NCBI GenBank assembly: GCA_002299195.1
Contig: DBOA01000212.1
Span: forward strand, 1 to 13,357
Length of the DNA stretch: 13,357 bases
Source of the DNA: Sphingomonadales bacterium UBA658
Lineage (GTDB): Bacteria; Pseudomonadota; Alphaproteobacteria; Sphingomonadales; Sphingomonadaceae
Direction of reading: 5' to 3'
In this document: positions 5,841 to 13,177 of the stretch, piece after piece
Layout of the letters: every line of letters begins with the position of its first letter
How positions within the stretch are numbered: the stretch's first letter is position 1
The notes under the pieces: generated by a model
The model's input: only the letters and a program-made list of their open reading frames with translations
Databases searched by the model: none
What the model was told of the DNA's origin: nothing
Position numbers and translations under genes: made by a program

Positions 5841-8569
5841 ACGGGTTCGTTTCCTTCGGATATTTCGACTACTGCAGATGCAACCTCGTTCGTGTCGTCG
5901 ATTGGGCCGTCTGCCTCATCATCACTCTCGTCAATCTTCGCTGCACCGACGACATGTTCATTGTCACCAACGTTGAACAAGCGTACGCCTGCGGTGCCGC
6001 GGCCAAGGACGCGGAGGCTGTCCAGTGGCATGCGGATCAGCTTGGCCTGGTCGGTGACGAGCATCAACTGGTCCCCCTTGGTTGCGGGGAAGCTGGCGAC
6101 AACGGGGCCGTTGCGTTCGATATTGTCGATATTGGTGATACCCTGACCACCACGGCCCGTGCGGCGATATCCATAAGCGGATGACAATTTGCCATATCCA
6201 TTGGCACATACGGTCAGGATGAACTGTTCACGCTCCGCCATCTCCGCGATGCGTTCCGCGGACATTGTGGGTTCGCCTTCCTTTTCGGGCTTCCATGGGG
6301 CGAAGCGCAGATAATCTTCGCGCTCTTCGGGCGAAGTGCCCACGCGCTGAAGGATGGATAGCGAGATAACCTCGTCCCCCTTGGCGAGCTTCATGGCGCG
6401 AACGCCGGTCGAAGCGCGGCTTTGGAATTCGCGAATGTCGTCGGCGGCAAAGCGGATCGCCTTGCCATTGCGGCTTGCCAGCAAGACGTCGTCTTCGGCG
6501 CTTAACAATTCCACGCCAATCAGCTTGTCATCGGCATCTTCGCCTTCGAACTTCATGGCGATTTTGCCGTTGCTTGGGACATTGGCAAATGCGTCCATGC
6601 TGTTGCGGCGGGCATAGCCCTTGGCGGTGGCAAAGACGACGCTGAGGCCGCCCCATTCGGCTTCGTCCTCAGGCAGCGTCAAAACGTTGGAAATGACTTC
6701 GCCTTCGCCTAATGGCAGCAGGTTGACCATGGGCCGGCCGCGGGTCGATGGGCCACCTTCGGGCAGCTTCCAAACCTTTAGGCGGTAGACCTTACCGATG
6801 TTTGAGAAGAACAATACGGGCGTGTGCGTGCTGGTGACGAACAGTTCGGTGACGGCGTCTTCGTCCTTCGTCGCCATACCCGCGCGGCCCTTGCCACCAC
6901 GGTTTTGGGCGCGGAAAGCCGCCAGTGCGGTCCGTTTGATGTATCCGCCATGGGTGACGGTGACGACCATTTCCTCACGCTCCATGAGGTCTTCGTCATC
7001 AAGCCCGTCCCAACTGGCGGTGATTTCGCACAATCGTGGCGTCGAAAATTCGGCGTCAATGGCGACCAGTTCTTCACGCAGAACCGCATATAGCTTTACG
7101 CGGTCGCCCAAAATTGCGAGATACTCTGCGATGCTTTCGGCAAGTCCCTGAAGTTCCTTGCCAATTTCATCACGGCCAAGCGCCGTCAGACGATGCAGGC
7201 GCAGTTCGAGAATGGCGCGCACCTGAAGCTCCGACAATTGATAGCTGTCGCCCGAAACTTCGGTTTCAACGGCTTCCACCAATTTGATGTACGACGCGAT
7301 TTCGGCGATTGGCCATTTGCGCGCGATTAACGCGGCGCGCGCCTCGGCCGGGCTGGCTGATCCGCGAATGATACGGACGACTTCGTCCAAATTGGTGACG
7401 GCAACAACAAGGCCAAGCAACAAATGCGCCCGTTCGCGCGCTTTGTTCAGTTCGAACTTGGTCCTGCGGGTGATAACCTCTTCGCGGAAGCGGATGAATG
7501 CCTCGATGATATCGCGCAGGTTGAGGACTTCAGGCCGACCGCCGCGAATGGCGAGCATATTGGCCGGGAAGCTCGATTGCGCCTGTGTGTGGCGCCACAA
7601 TTGGTTGAGCACCACATCGGTGGTCGCATCACGCTTTAGATCAATGACGATGCGTACGCCCTTGCGGCTGGATTCATCGCGAATGTCGGAAACGCCTTCA
7701 ATGCGCTTATCCTTCGCGGCTTCGGCGATTTTTTCGACCAGAGCGGATTTGCCGACCTGAAACGGAATGCTGGTCAGGACGATGGAGCGACGATCGCCTT
7801 TTCCTTCCTCAATCTCATGGCGGGCGCGCTGCATGATGGAGCCCTTGCCTTCGCGATAGGCGGAGCGTGCGCCGCCGGTGCCAAGGATCAATGGCCCGGT
7901 GGGGAAATCAGGGGCAGGGACGATCTCGATCAGCTCATCAATGGAGATGGCCGGATTATCGATATAGGCCAAACAGGCCTTGATCACTTCGCCCAGATTA
8001 TGTGGCGGGATGTTGGTGGCCATGCCGACGGCAATACCGCCAGCGCCGTTCACCAACAGATTGGGGAAACGTGCGGGCAAAACCTGCGGTTCTTCGCGGC
8101 TGCCGTCATAATTGGGTTGGAAATCGACGGTGTCTTTGTCGAGATCATCCAACAGCGCGTTGGCGACCTTGTTCAACCGTGCTTCGGTGTACCGCATCGA
8201 TGCTGGCGGATCAGGGTCCATCGATCCGAAGTTACCCTGACCATCGATCAATGGCACGCGCATCGACCAATCTTGCGTCATACGGGCAAGGGCGTCGTAA
8301 ATCGCGCTATCGCCATGCGGGTGATAGTTGCCCATGACGTCGCCGACAATCTTTGCCGATTTGCGATAGGGTCGGCCAGCGACAAAGCCGCCTTCCTGGC
8401 TTGCGAACAATATGCGGCGGTGAACGGGCTTAAGGCCGTCCCGTACGTCAGGCAGGGCGCGGGATACAATGACCGACATCGCATAATCGAGGTAGCTCGA
8501 CTTCATTTCATCGACGATGTCGACGGGCGAAATGTCCGATGGATCCATTGTAACTATGTCGTCGCTCAC
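5837..8569 (-). CDS. gyrA: DNA gyrase subunit A
   Basis: The breakage-reunion subunit of DNA gyrase; with GyrB it introduces negative supercoils using ATP. The 910 residues show the winged-helix and tower core: SSYLDYAMSVIVSRALPDVRDG (24-45, in part), KSAKIVGDVMGNYHPHGDSA, and the catalytic Tyr127 in SMRYTEARL. A C-terminal beta-pinwheel follows with a GyrA-box QNRGGKG (555-561), where the Escherichia coli box reads QRRGGKG. Length, the box and the acidic tail (DESDDEADGPIDD) support GyrA over ParC. The quinolone-region residues equivalent to E. coli Ser83 and Asp87 are Ser88 and Asp92, the unmutated state. The start is GTG at 8569, with AAGGA about 10 bases upstream; the next in-frame ATG would remove seven residues. 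The downstream hydrolase gene overlaps its stop by four bases. A DnaA box and a palindrome lie in the 127-bp gap upstream. Confidence 0.97.
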   Translation of the reverse strand: MSDDIVTMDPSDISPVDIVDEMKSSYLDYAMSVIVSRALPDVRDGLKPVHRRILFASQEGGFVAGRPYRKSAKIVGDVMGNYHPHGDSAIYDALARMTQDWSMRVPLIDGQGNFGSMDPDPPASMRYTEARLNKVANALLDDLDKDTVDFQPNYDGSREEPQVLPARFPNLLVNGAGGIAVGMATNIPPHNLGEVIKACLAYIDNPAISIDELIEIVPAPDFPTGPLILGTGGARSAYREGKGSIMQRARHEIEEGKGDRRSIVLTSIPFQVGKSALVEKIAEAAKDKRIEGVSDIRDESSRKGVRIVIDLKRDATTDVVLNQLWRHTQAQSSFPANMLAIRGGRPEVLNLRDIIEAFIRFREEVITRRTKFELNKARERAHLLLGLVVAVTNLDEVVRIIRGSASPAEARAALIARKWPIAEIASYIKLVEAVETEVSGDSYQLSELQVRAILELRLHRLTALGRDEIGKELQGLAESIAEYLAILGDRVKLYAVLREELVAIDAEFSTPRLCEITASWDGLDDEDLMEREEMVVTVTHGGYIKRTALAAFRAQNRGGKGRAGMATKDEDAVTELFVTSTHTPVLFFSNIGKVYRLKVWKLPEGGPSTRGRPMVNLLPLGEGEVISNVLTLPEDEAEWGGLSVVFATAKGYARRNSMDAFANVPSNGKIAMKFEGEDADDKLIGVELLSAEDDVLLASRNGKAIRFAADDIREFQSRASTGVRAMKLAKGDEVISLSILQRVGTSPEEREDYLRFAPWKPEKEGEPTMSAERIAEMAEREQFILTVCANGYGKLSSAYGYRRTGRGGQGITNIDNIERNGPVVASFPATKGDQLMLVTDQAKLIRMPLDSLRVLGRGTAGVRLFNVGDNEHVVGAAKIDESDDEADGPIDDTNEVASAVVEISEGNEPV

Positions 8570-8619
8570 AGCGCGAAAATCCTTATATTTTTTGGTGCAC
8601 TAAGCCATAGACCCAAGTC

Positions 8620-8631
8620 GGTCATATGACC
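8620..8631. promoter_or_regulatory. 12-bp perfect palindrome upstream of gyrA
   Basis: GGTCATATGACC is a perfect palindrome 51-62 bases upstream of the gyrA GTG. AGTCG (8616-8620) and CGACT (8637-8641) around it are also complementary, though off-centre. Its place in the probable promoter region makes it an operator candidate. I could not assign reliable -35 and -10 boxes for gyrA, and a 12-bp palindrome can occur by chance. Confidence 0.4.
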
Positions 8632-8667
8632 ACAAGCGACTGCCCAAATAGGGGTGTTTTCTACAGC

Positions 8668-8676
8668 TTATCCACA
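8668..8676 (+). promoter_or_regulatory. Consensus DnaA box upstream of gyrA
   Basis: TTATCCACA matches the DnaA-box consensus TTATNCACA exactly. It lies in the 127-bp gap between the SDR and gyrA genes, about 100 bp upstream of the gyrA start and 20 bp past the SDR stop. I noticed only this one consensus box in the window and no cluster, AT-rich unwinding region or dnaA/dnaN/parAB genes, so an origin is not suggested. Single promoter-proximal boxes can mediate DnaA control of transcription; that role here is inferred. Confidence 0.5.
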
Positions 8677-8696
8677 GATTCACGCAGAGGTTGCGA

Positions 8697-9386
8697 TTAG
8701 GGGGCGATGACGTTGCCATCATAAGCGAAAATCTGGCCGCTTTGCTCAGGGCGCAGGCCTGCGAGCACGCTAAGCATATCCGCAGCAGCGCGGGCAGGGA
8801 CGAAGCGTTCATGCGCCGGATTGCCCTTAAACGGCGCGCTCAGCGGCGTCTCGACGGTGCCGGGATGCAGGGCGACCACAACCGATTGCGCATTTTTGCG
8901 CTGCCATTCGATCGCAATGTTGCGGATGAACATGTTGAGCGCGGCTTTCGATGCGCGATAGCTATGCCATCCGCCAAGGCGATTGTCCGAGATGCTGCCC
9001 ACGCGGGCGGAAAGCGCAGCAAAGCAGATCGGGCCTTGCTTTGCCATGATCGGCAGAAAATGTTTAGCCACCAAAGCGGGGCCAACCGCATTGATGCGGT
9101 AATTTTTCATCATCCATTCAGGATCAAGCTCGCGCAGGCTTTTTTCCGGGCCCTTATTGGCTGTGTGCAGCAACCCTGTGGCCACAATGACCAATTGCGG
9201 CGCCGTGCCCGCCAAATCGCGTGCTACGGCGGCTATGCTAGCCTCATCCAATATGTCGATGGCCGGCGCGCTTGTCCGATGTAGCCGAATGACGCGGTCA
9301 TATTGATCGCCCGCATCCAAAGCATCGGCAAGTGCCGCACCAATGCCGCCACGTGCGCCAATTATCACTGCGGTGCGTTCTGGCAC
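8697..9386 (-). CDS. SDR family NAD(P)-dependent oxidoreductase (C-factor-like)
   Basis: A 229-residue classical short-chain dehydrogenase/reductase. The nucleotide-binding motif GARGGIG is at residues 10-16, the active-site motif YRASKAALN at Tyr143/Lys147, and the catalytic Ser is within ALSARVGSISDN (probably Ser131). VALHPGTVETPLSAPF (171-186) is the usual P-G-x-V/T-x-T loop. The ARVGSISDNRLGGW-YRASKAALN pattern resembles the CsgA/C-factor branch, whose substrates are poorly known. It is a cytoplasmic enzyme with no signal peptide. The start is GTG at 9386, backed by AGAGGA eight bases upstream. It is divergent from the secreted TPR-like gene across 133 bp, and a TTGACA (minus strand, 9440-9435) sits in that gap without a well-spaced -10. 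It precedes gyrA on the same strand but with its own gap, so co-transcription is uncertain. Confidence 0.88.
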   Translation of the reverse strand: MPERTAVIIGARGGIGAALADALDAGDQYDRVIRLHRTSAPAIDILDEASIAAVARDLAGTAPQLVIVATGLLHTANKGPEKSLRELDPEWMMKNYRINAVGPALVAKHFLPIMAKQGPICFAALSARVGSISDNRLGGWHSYRASKAALNMFIRNIAIEWQRKNAQSVVVALHPGTVETPLSAPFKGNPAHERFVPARAAADMLSVLAGLRPEQSGQIFAYDGNVIAP

Positions 9387-9440
9387 TTGAATTTTCCTCT
9401 GGTTCGTTCAACGGGAATATATACGACTGCGCTATGTCAA

Positions 9441-9469
9441 TTGCACTGAAGATGGCAAGGTCCTATACA
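9441..9469 (+). promoter_or_regulatory. Sigma-70-type promoter of the TPR-like gene
   Basis: TTGCAC (9441-9446) and TATACA (9464-9469) are separated by exactly 17 bases and match the -35 and -10 consensus at four or five of six positions each. Transcription would begin near 9476, leaving a leader of about 44 bases that contains GGAGAG (9510-9515) four bases before the ATG. Confidence 0.45.
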
Positions 9470-9519
9470 CGACATCAACCAAAGCCCATGGCAATACACC
9501 AATAGTCCCGGAGAGTTAA

Positions 9520-10851
9520 ATGAAGCTGGTTTCAAAATTTGCCCTTGCACTTTCATTCGCCGCTATAACCGCTGCGCCTGCTTTTGCGCAGTCCGATGAA
9601 AAGCCCAAAAAGGAAAAAAAGGGGAAGGAAGCCACGCCTGCGGCTCCCAAGAGAAATTATTCCAAGCCGTTCATCGCGGCGTACATGCCTGTCGCCAATC
9701 TTTTGAACAAAACCAAGGATCCCGTCGCAGCGAAGGCCGAGTTTCCAAAGATCGTCGCCGCCATTGCCAATGATGACGACCGTTATGAAGCGGGCATATT
9801 GGCCGTGAACATCGGCGTAGCGTCGAAAGACACCGCATTGCAGGATCAGGGTATAGACCTGTTACTCGCATCCGCAACTACGCCTATTGAAATGAAGCAG
9901 GCATATACGTTCCGCAAGGGCGCGATTGCTTATGATGGCAAAAGATTTGCCGACGCTGAAAAGAATATGATTGACGCGTACAACCTCGGTTATCGCGCCA
10001 ACAATATCGAGTTTTTGATTTCCAACGCCATGTCGCAGCAGAATAAAGATGCTGACGCTATCGCCTGGATCAGCAAGGCCATCGCCGCGAGCAAGGCAGC
10101 CGGACCGGTTAACAAAGCCTATGTCGTTCGTGCCGCCAACCTGTCGGCGAAAGCGAAAGATTATGCCGGTGCTGCCAATTTCTACAAAGATTTGGTGATT
10201 GCCGAAAATAACCCTGATTATTGGCATGATGCCATTGCGTTCTTCAACCGTTCGCTCAACACGAACCCTGAAGAGTCGCTTGACCTTATGCGCTTGATGC
10301 GCGCGACCAATGGTTTGCGCTTTCAACAAGAATATGCCGAATATCTCGACAGCTTAAGCTATATCGGCGTGCGTTATCCGGCAGAGGCTGTGTCTGTATT
10401 GGACGAAGGCTTTGCAAAGGGCATCATCTCACGCAACAACGTGACCTTCAGCGAGCGTTACAACGAAGCCAAGGCTCGTTTGGCGGAAGATACCCGTACA
10501 TTGGCGGGAACGATCGCACCGGCAAAAGCGAGCCCCAGAGCCATGCTGGCGACCCTGACAGGCGACTCATTCTTCTCACACAAGGATTATAAGACAGCCA
10601 AGGATCTTTACGAGACCGCGTTAAGCAAAGGCCCAGTGTTGGATAAGGATGGCGGAAACCAGACCGACCGCACCCTCTTCCGCCTTGCCATGTCGAAAGC
10701 CATGCTCGGCGATTATGCTGGCGCGAAAGCCGACTTTGCGCAGATCACCGGTGCAAACCGCAAGGCAATTGCCGAATATTGGGTGATGTATATCAACCAT
10801 TTGGAAAAGCCTGCACCAGCAGCGGCGCCTGCTGCAGCACCCGCGACCTAA
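9520..10851 (+). CDS. Secreted tetratricopeptide-like repeat protein of unknown function
   Basis: A 443-residue protein with a clear Sec signal peptide: MKLVSK, a hydrophobic stretch, and a predicted cleavage after PAFA at residue 23. A Lys-rich linker (28-45, KPKKEKKGKEATPAAPKR) follows, then an all-helical body. TPR-like helix pairs can be read at FRKGAIAYDGKRFADAEKNM, RAANLSAKAKDYAGAANFY, GDSFFSHKDYKTAKDLYETA and RLAMSKAMLGDYAGAKADF, each with the small-residue/Tyr/Ala spacing of a TPR. The protein ends in a Pro/Ala tail (PAPAAAPAAAPAT). No catalytic motif is visible, so it is probably a periplasmic scaffold or binding protein; that is inference. The ATG has a good GGAGAG site four bases upstream and a promoter around 9441-9469. 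The gene is monocistronic and ends at a strong terminator shared with the Lrp gene. Confidence 0.82.
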   Translation: MKLVSKFALALSFAAITAAPAFAQSDEKPKKEKKGKEATPAAPKRNYSKPFIAAYMPVANLLNKTKDPVAAKAEFPKIVAAIANDDDRYEAGILAVNIGVASKDTALQDQGIDLLLASATTPIEMKQAYTFRKGAIAYDGKRFADAEKNMIDAYNLGYRANNIEFLISNAMSQQNKDADAIAWISKAIAASKAAGPVNKAYVVRAANLSAKAKDYAGAANFYKDLVIAENNPDYWHDAIAFFNRSLNTNPEESLDLMRLMRATNGLRFQQEYAEYLDSLSYIGVRYPAEAVSVLDEGFAKGIISRNNVTFSERYNEAKARLAEDTRTLAGTIAPAKASPRAMLATLTGDSFFSHKDYKTAKDLYETALSKGPVLDKDGGNQTDRTLFRLAMSKAMLGDYAGAKADFAQITGANRKAIAEYWVMYINHLEKPAPAAAPAAAPAT

Positions 10852-10870
10852 GGTTTGCTATAATTGATTG

Positions 10871-10900
10871 AAAAAGGGCCTGAGCAATCGGGCCCTTTTT
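10871..10900. terminator. Bidirectional intrinsic terminator
   Basis: AAAAAGGGCC (10871-10880), a ten-base loop, and GGCCCTTTTT (10891-10900) form a perfect 10-bp stem. On the plus strand it ends in a T-run 20 bases past the TPR-like gene stop. On the minus strand the A-run becomes the T-run for the Lrp gene, whose stop codon (10903-10901) directly abuts the stem. One element therefore serves both convergent genes. Confidence 0.9.
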
Positions 10901-11377
10901 TTATGCCATCGGTATGGGCACGCCCGGCTCGTCCTTTGCGGTGCGAATGGTCAGCGACGTTTTTACGCTGTTTACATTAGGCGCGGACGTTAATTGTGAT
11001 GTCAGAAATTCCTGAAATGACTGCAGATCGCGCGCAACGATTTTAAGGATGAAATCAATTTCGCCATTCAGCATATGGCATTCCCGCACATCGGGGAGTG
11101 CGCGAACATGCTGCTCAAACGCCTTCAAATCTTCTTCGGCCTGACTTTTTAAGCTGACCATCGCAAATACGGTGATTGTGTAGCCCAAGGCGCTGGCGTC
11201 CACATCTGCGTGGTAGGATTTGATCGTGCCCGATTGTTCCAACGCGCGCATACGCCGCAAGCATGGCGGGGCGGTCAGCCCAACCTTGGATGCAAGTTCC
11301 ACATTGGTAATGCGACCATCAGCCTGCAATTCCGCCAAAAGCTTCAAATCTATCGCATCTAGGTTCATATTAGCCAT
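10901..11377 (-). CDS. Lrp/AsnC family transcriptional regulator
   Basis: A 158-residue feast/famine regulator. The N-terminal winged helix-turn-helix reads LDAIDLKLLAELQADGRITN (6-25), VELASKVGLTAPPCLRRMRA (recognition helix around 36-45) and LEQSGTIKSYHADVD. The C-terminal RAM effector-binding domain shows VFAMVSLKSQ, ECHMLNGEIDFILKIVARD and SVKTSLTIRT. Family members bind amino acids and form dimers to octamers that wrap DNA; the G-E-I-D-F-I segment lies where the ligand and the oligomer interface are expected. Whether it is a global Lrp or a specific AsnC/BkdR-like member cannot be read from sequence. ATG 11377 is taken as start; ATG 11368 is possible, and no strong Shine-Dalgarno helps. 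Its promoter contains a palindrome suited to autoregulation, which is common in the family. It shares a terminator with the TPR-like gene. Confidence 0.93.
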   Translation of the reverse strand: MANMNLDAIDLKLLAELQADGRITNVELASKVGLTAPPCLRRMRALEQSGTIKSYHADVDASALGYTITVFAMVSLKSQAEEDLKAFEQHVRALPDVRECHMLNGEIDFILKIVARDLQSFQEFLTSQLTSAPNVNSVKTSLTIRTAKDEPGVPIPMA

Positions 11378-11411
11378 GATCTTGTTATTTCCATTTCGAT
11401 TATGCCGCCGC

Positions 11412-11443
11412 TTTATAATATAATTATATCATATTGCAATTGC
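11412..11443 (-). promoter_or_regulatory. Promoter and candidate operator of the Lrp/AsnC gene
   Basis: On the minus strand TTGCAA (11439-11434) and TATAAA (11417-11412) are spaced by 16 bases. The spacer carries a perfect 12-bp palindrome, ATATAATTATAT (11418-11429), and GCAATTGC (11436-11443) overlaps the -35 box. Initiation would fall near 11405, about 28 bases before the ATG. Lrp-family proteins bind AT-rich imperfect palindromes, so autoregulation is likely, though inferred. Confidence 0.5.
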
Positions 11444-11494
11444 CCCAAAGTGTGACGCTCCAATTTTGCCGCTTTCGTACGTCCTGATATCGGT

Positions 11495-11520
11495 TTATCC
11501 GGCGGCCACAACACGGATAA
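11495..11520. repeat. Short inverted repeat upstream of the histidine kinase gene
   Basis: TTATCCG (11495-11501) and CGGATAA (11514-11520) are perfectly complementary across 12 bases and end 14 bases before the first possible start of the kinase-like gene. It may be a hairpin or operator; the short arms leave chance possible. Confidence 0.3.
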
Positions 11521-11534
11521 CGTAGCATTAGAAC

Positions 11535-11951
11535 TTGCAGAATTTGCGCTTTGACGACCGCCTTGAAACCACTTTGCGTCAGGCGGACGGTGATGGCATT
11601 GGCTTGCCTATCAAATGGCATCAACTGGTTGATATATTAGCGCAAAATCCTTCAGGCTTTGACCCTGCTGCGGTCGCCTCCGGCTTACAAAAAGCGCGGC
11701 AGTTTATGGACATGGTTCCCGCAACTGTCCGCGAACAATACGTACGCGCCTTGTCTGGGCGACTGCGTTCTGCGCGGTTGCTCTTGCTGCTGTCGGGCGA
11801 TGTTCCTGCGGTTGCCGCAGCGGCGGTCAGTGCCGCGCGGCTGCGTGATCATGAATGGGCCGATATCGTACCCCATATGTCCACCCGTGCGCGCGGGTTT
11901 TTGCGCAACCGTAGGGAGATTGGCCCCATGACCCTGCATGCGCTTCGGTAA
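11535..11951 (+). CDS. N-terminal fragment of the broken histidine kinase-like gene
   Basis: The first 138 codons of the kinase-like gene, ending at the premature TAA. The fragment is soluble and helical, with no membrane segment, so the original kinase was probably cytoplasmic. LRFDDRLETTLRQ at the start and WADIVPHMSTRARGFLRNRR near the end recall an N-terminal region seen in sphingomonad histidine kinases of this type. No named domain is recognised. CTTCGGTA occurs twice, at 11943-11950 and 11956-11963, around the stop codon. If translated alone this would be an orphan domain. Confidence 0.5.
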   Translation: MQNLRFDDRLETTLRQADGDGIGLPIKWHQLVDILAQNPSGFDPAAVASGLQKARQFMDMVPATVREQYVRALSGRLRSARLLLLLSGDVPAVAAAAVSAARLRDHEWADIVPHMSTRARGFLRNRREIGPMTLHALR

Positions 11952-12187
11952 TGCTCTTCGGTAGATTTCGCGCTGGCTCTCGATACAAGCGCGGCTGAGA
12001 CGGCCGTGCGTGCACCGCAAGCTTTGCAAATCCGCGACATTGTTGACCGCATCGAAAAATTGCGGCTCGAGCGGGAACAGCACGACCCGGCTGAAATGCC
12101 GGCCGAAGAGTCTATCGAACAGGTCGTTTTGTTTGCCGAACCGATTGACGAAATACGCTTCGAAACCGACGAATATGGCACCATCAA

Positions 12188-13177
12188 ATGGGTGGAAGGC
12201 GCGCCTACGGGGCGGTTGTTGGCGTGAATATCGCGGAACCCGCATTTGACGCGGGGCCGGGACCAGATGCCTATGGCGCCGCTGCCTTTCGGCAAAAAAT
12301 GCCGCTTGAAAATGCGCGCATGCGCCTGTGCGGCGCCGCCGCGATTGCCGGGGACTGGCGGATCAACGCGGCACCGTTTTTTGAACCTGCCGGTGGGCGG
12401 TTCAACGGCTATCGCGGGATATTGCGCCGCCCCAATCTCGCGGAAGTCGCGCATATTCCGGACGGTGACACGCATGACGCGGAAAATATCCAGCAATTGA
12501 TACACGAATTGCGTACGCCTTTAAGCGCGATTATTGGCTTTTCCGAAATCATTGAACAGCAACTCTTTGGACCCGTAGCCGAAGAGTACCGCACAATAGC
12601 TGGTAACATCTTGCACGATGCCCAGCGCCTGCTGTCGGGTTTTGATGATCTTTCAACCGCTGCAAAAATTGAGACGGGAACCTACATTACGGAGGCCGGT
12701 TCGACGGATTGCGACTGGCTGTCGCTTCGGTTGGCAGAGCGGCTTCGCGAGCTGAGCGACGTTTTGCACGTTACGCTGAATTTGGTCCATGCCCATCCGG
12801 TGCGCCCCTTTGCGTTGGGTAACCATCTGGCGGAACGTCTTTTTTCACGGCTGTTGTCTGCCGTCATCATCGGCTGCGAGGCTGGCGAAATCCTCGATGG
12901 GCGTTTCCGGACGGAGCCCGGGTTGAACGCGGTTAACCGTTTCGTGCTTAGCTTGCCGAAAAAGCTTGCCGGCATGGGCGAGAGCGAGCTTTTCGGTTCC
13001 GGCCCGATCGATGATTCTCATGACGCGCCATTGCTTGGGCTCGGCTTTTCGTTGCGCCTTGTGCGCAGCCTTGCCCGAAATGTTGGCGGGGATTTATGTT
13101 TTTACAATCAAGCGCTGATTGTGTCGCTTCCAGCCGTCAATGAAGGGCTAACCGGATTAATGGACGAAGAACGATAA
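12188..13177 (+). CDS. C-terminal PAS-like and histidine kinase fragment
   Basis: The longest intact piece of the broken gene, about 320 residues. It holds AGDWRINAAPFFEPAGGRFNGYRG (PAS-like C-terminal strands) followed by a HisKA helix pair, IQQLIHELRTPLSAIIGFSE and EEYRTIAGNILHDAQRLLSG, with the phospho-accepting His. The final region matches a HATPase only weakly: GLGFSLRLVRSLARNVGGDL resembles the G2 box, but I see no N-box asparagines and no DxGxG. The catalytic domain is therefore degenerate or highly divergent, as I recall for related sphingomonad proteins. ATG 12188 lies in the overlap with the previous segment and has no Shine-Dalgarno, so it is probably not a natural start; the real reading came from upstream. 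Confidence 0.6.
   Translation: MGGRRAYGAVVGVNIAEPAFDAGPGPDAYGAAAFRQKMPLENARMRLCGAAAIAGDWRINAAPFFEPAGGRFNGYRGILRRPNLAEVAHIPDGDTHDAENIQQLIHELRTPLSAIIGFSEIIEQQLFGPVAEEYRTIAGNILHDAQRLLSGFDDLSTAAKIETGTYITEAGSTDCDWLSLRLAERLRELSDVLHVTLNLVHAHPVRPFALGNHLAERLFSRLLSAVIIGCEAGEILDGRFRTEPGLNAVNRFVLSLPKKLAGMGESELFGSGPIDDSHDAPLLGLGFSLRLVRSLARNVGGDLCFYNQALIVSLPAVNEGLTGLMDEER

Larger units (their letters stand above)
11535..13177 (+). pseudogene. Sensor histidine kinase-like gene, broken by a stop codon and a frameshift
   Basis: Three adjoining open segments together read as one protein of about 545 residues. Segment 1 (11535-11951) is an Ala/Leu/Arg-rich helical region. It ends at an in-frame TAA (11949-11951), after which the same frame continues in recognisable coding sequence (VDFALALDTSAAET, then QIRDIVDRIEKLRLEREQ) to 12227. 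At the GGGG of 12209-12212 the coding frame changes: restoring one G turns GAPTGRLLA-stop into GAPTG followed by AVVGVNIAEPAFD. From there it is open to TAA at 13177, with a PAS-like stretch (FETDEYGTIKWVEG ... GYRGILRRPN), the phospho-acceptor motif HELRTPLSAIIGFSEI (His codon 12503-12505) and a degenerate ATPase domain. The start is TTG at 11535 or, better by family pattern (RFDDRL), TTG at 11544. No response regulator is adjacent in the window. As written, no full-length protein is made; real decay and sequence error are both possible. Confidence 0.8.

Noticed and set aside
5964..8569. Fluoroquinolone-resistance mutation in gyrA
   Set aside because: The residues matching E. coli Ser83 and Asp87 are still Ser (88) and Asp (92).
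7817..8629. 270-codon plus-strand open frame inside gyrA
   Set aside because: Entirely antisense to the conserved gyrA N-terminal half; no motif of its own.
8668..8676. Replication origin around the DnaA box
   Set aside because: Only one consensus box, no AT-rich unwinding region and no origin-associated genes nearby.
9435..9440. TTGACA as -35 box for the SDR gene on the minus strand
   Set aside because: The only TATATT downstream is 13 bases away, too close for a normal sigma-70 promoter.
9862..10329. 155-codon minus-strand open frame inside the TPR-like gene
   Set aside because: Antisense to a gene with signal peptide, repeats, promoter and terminator; no supporting features.
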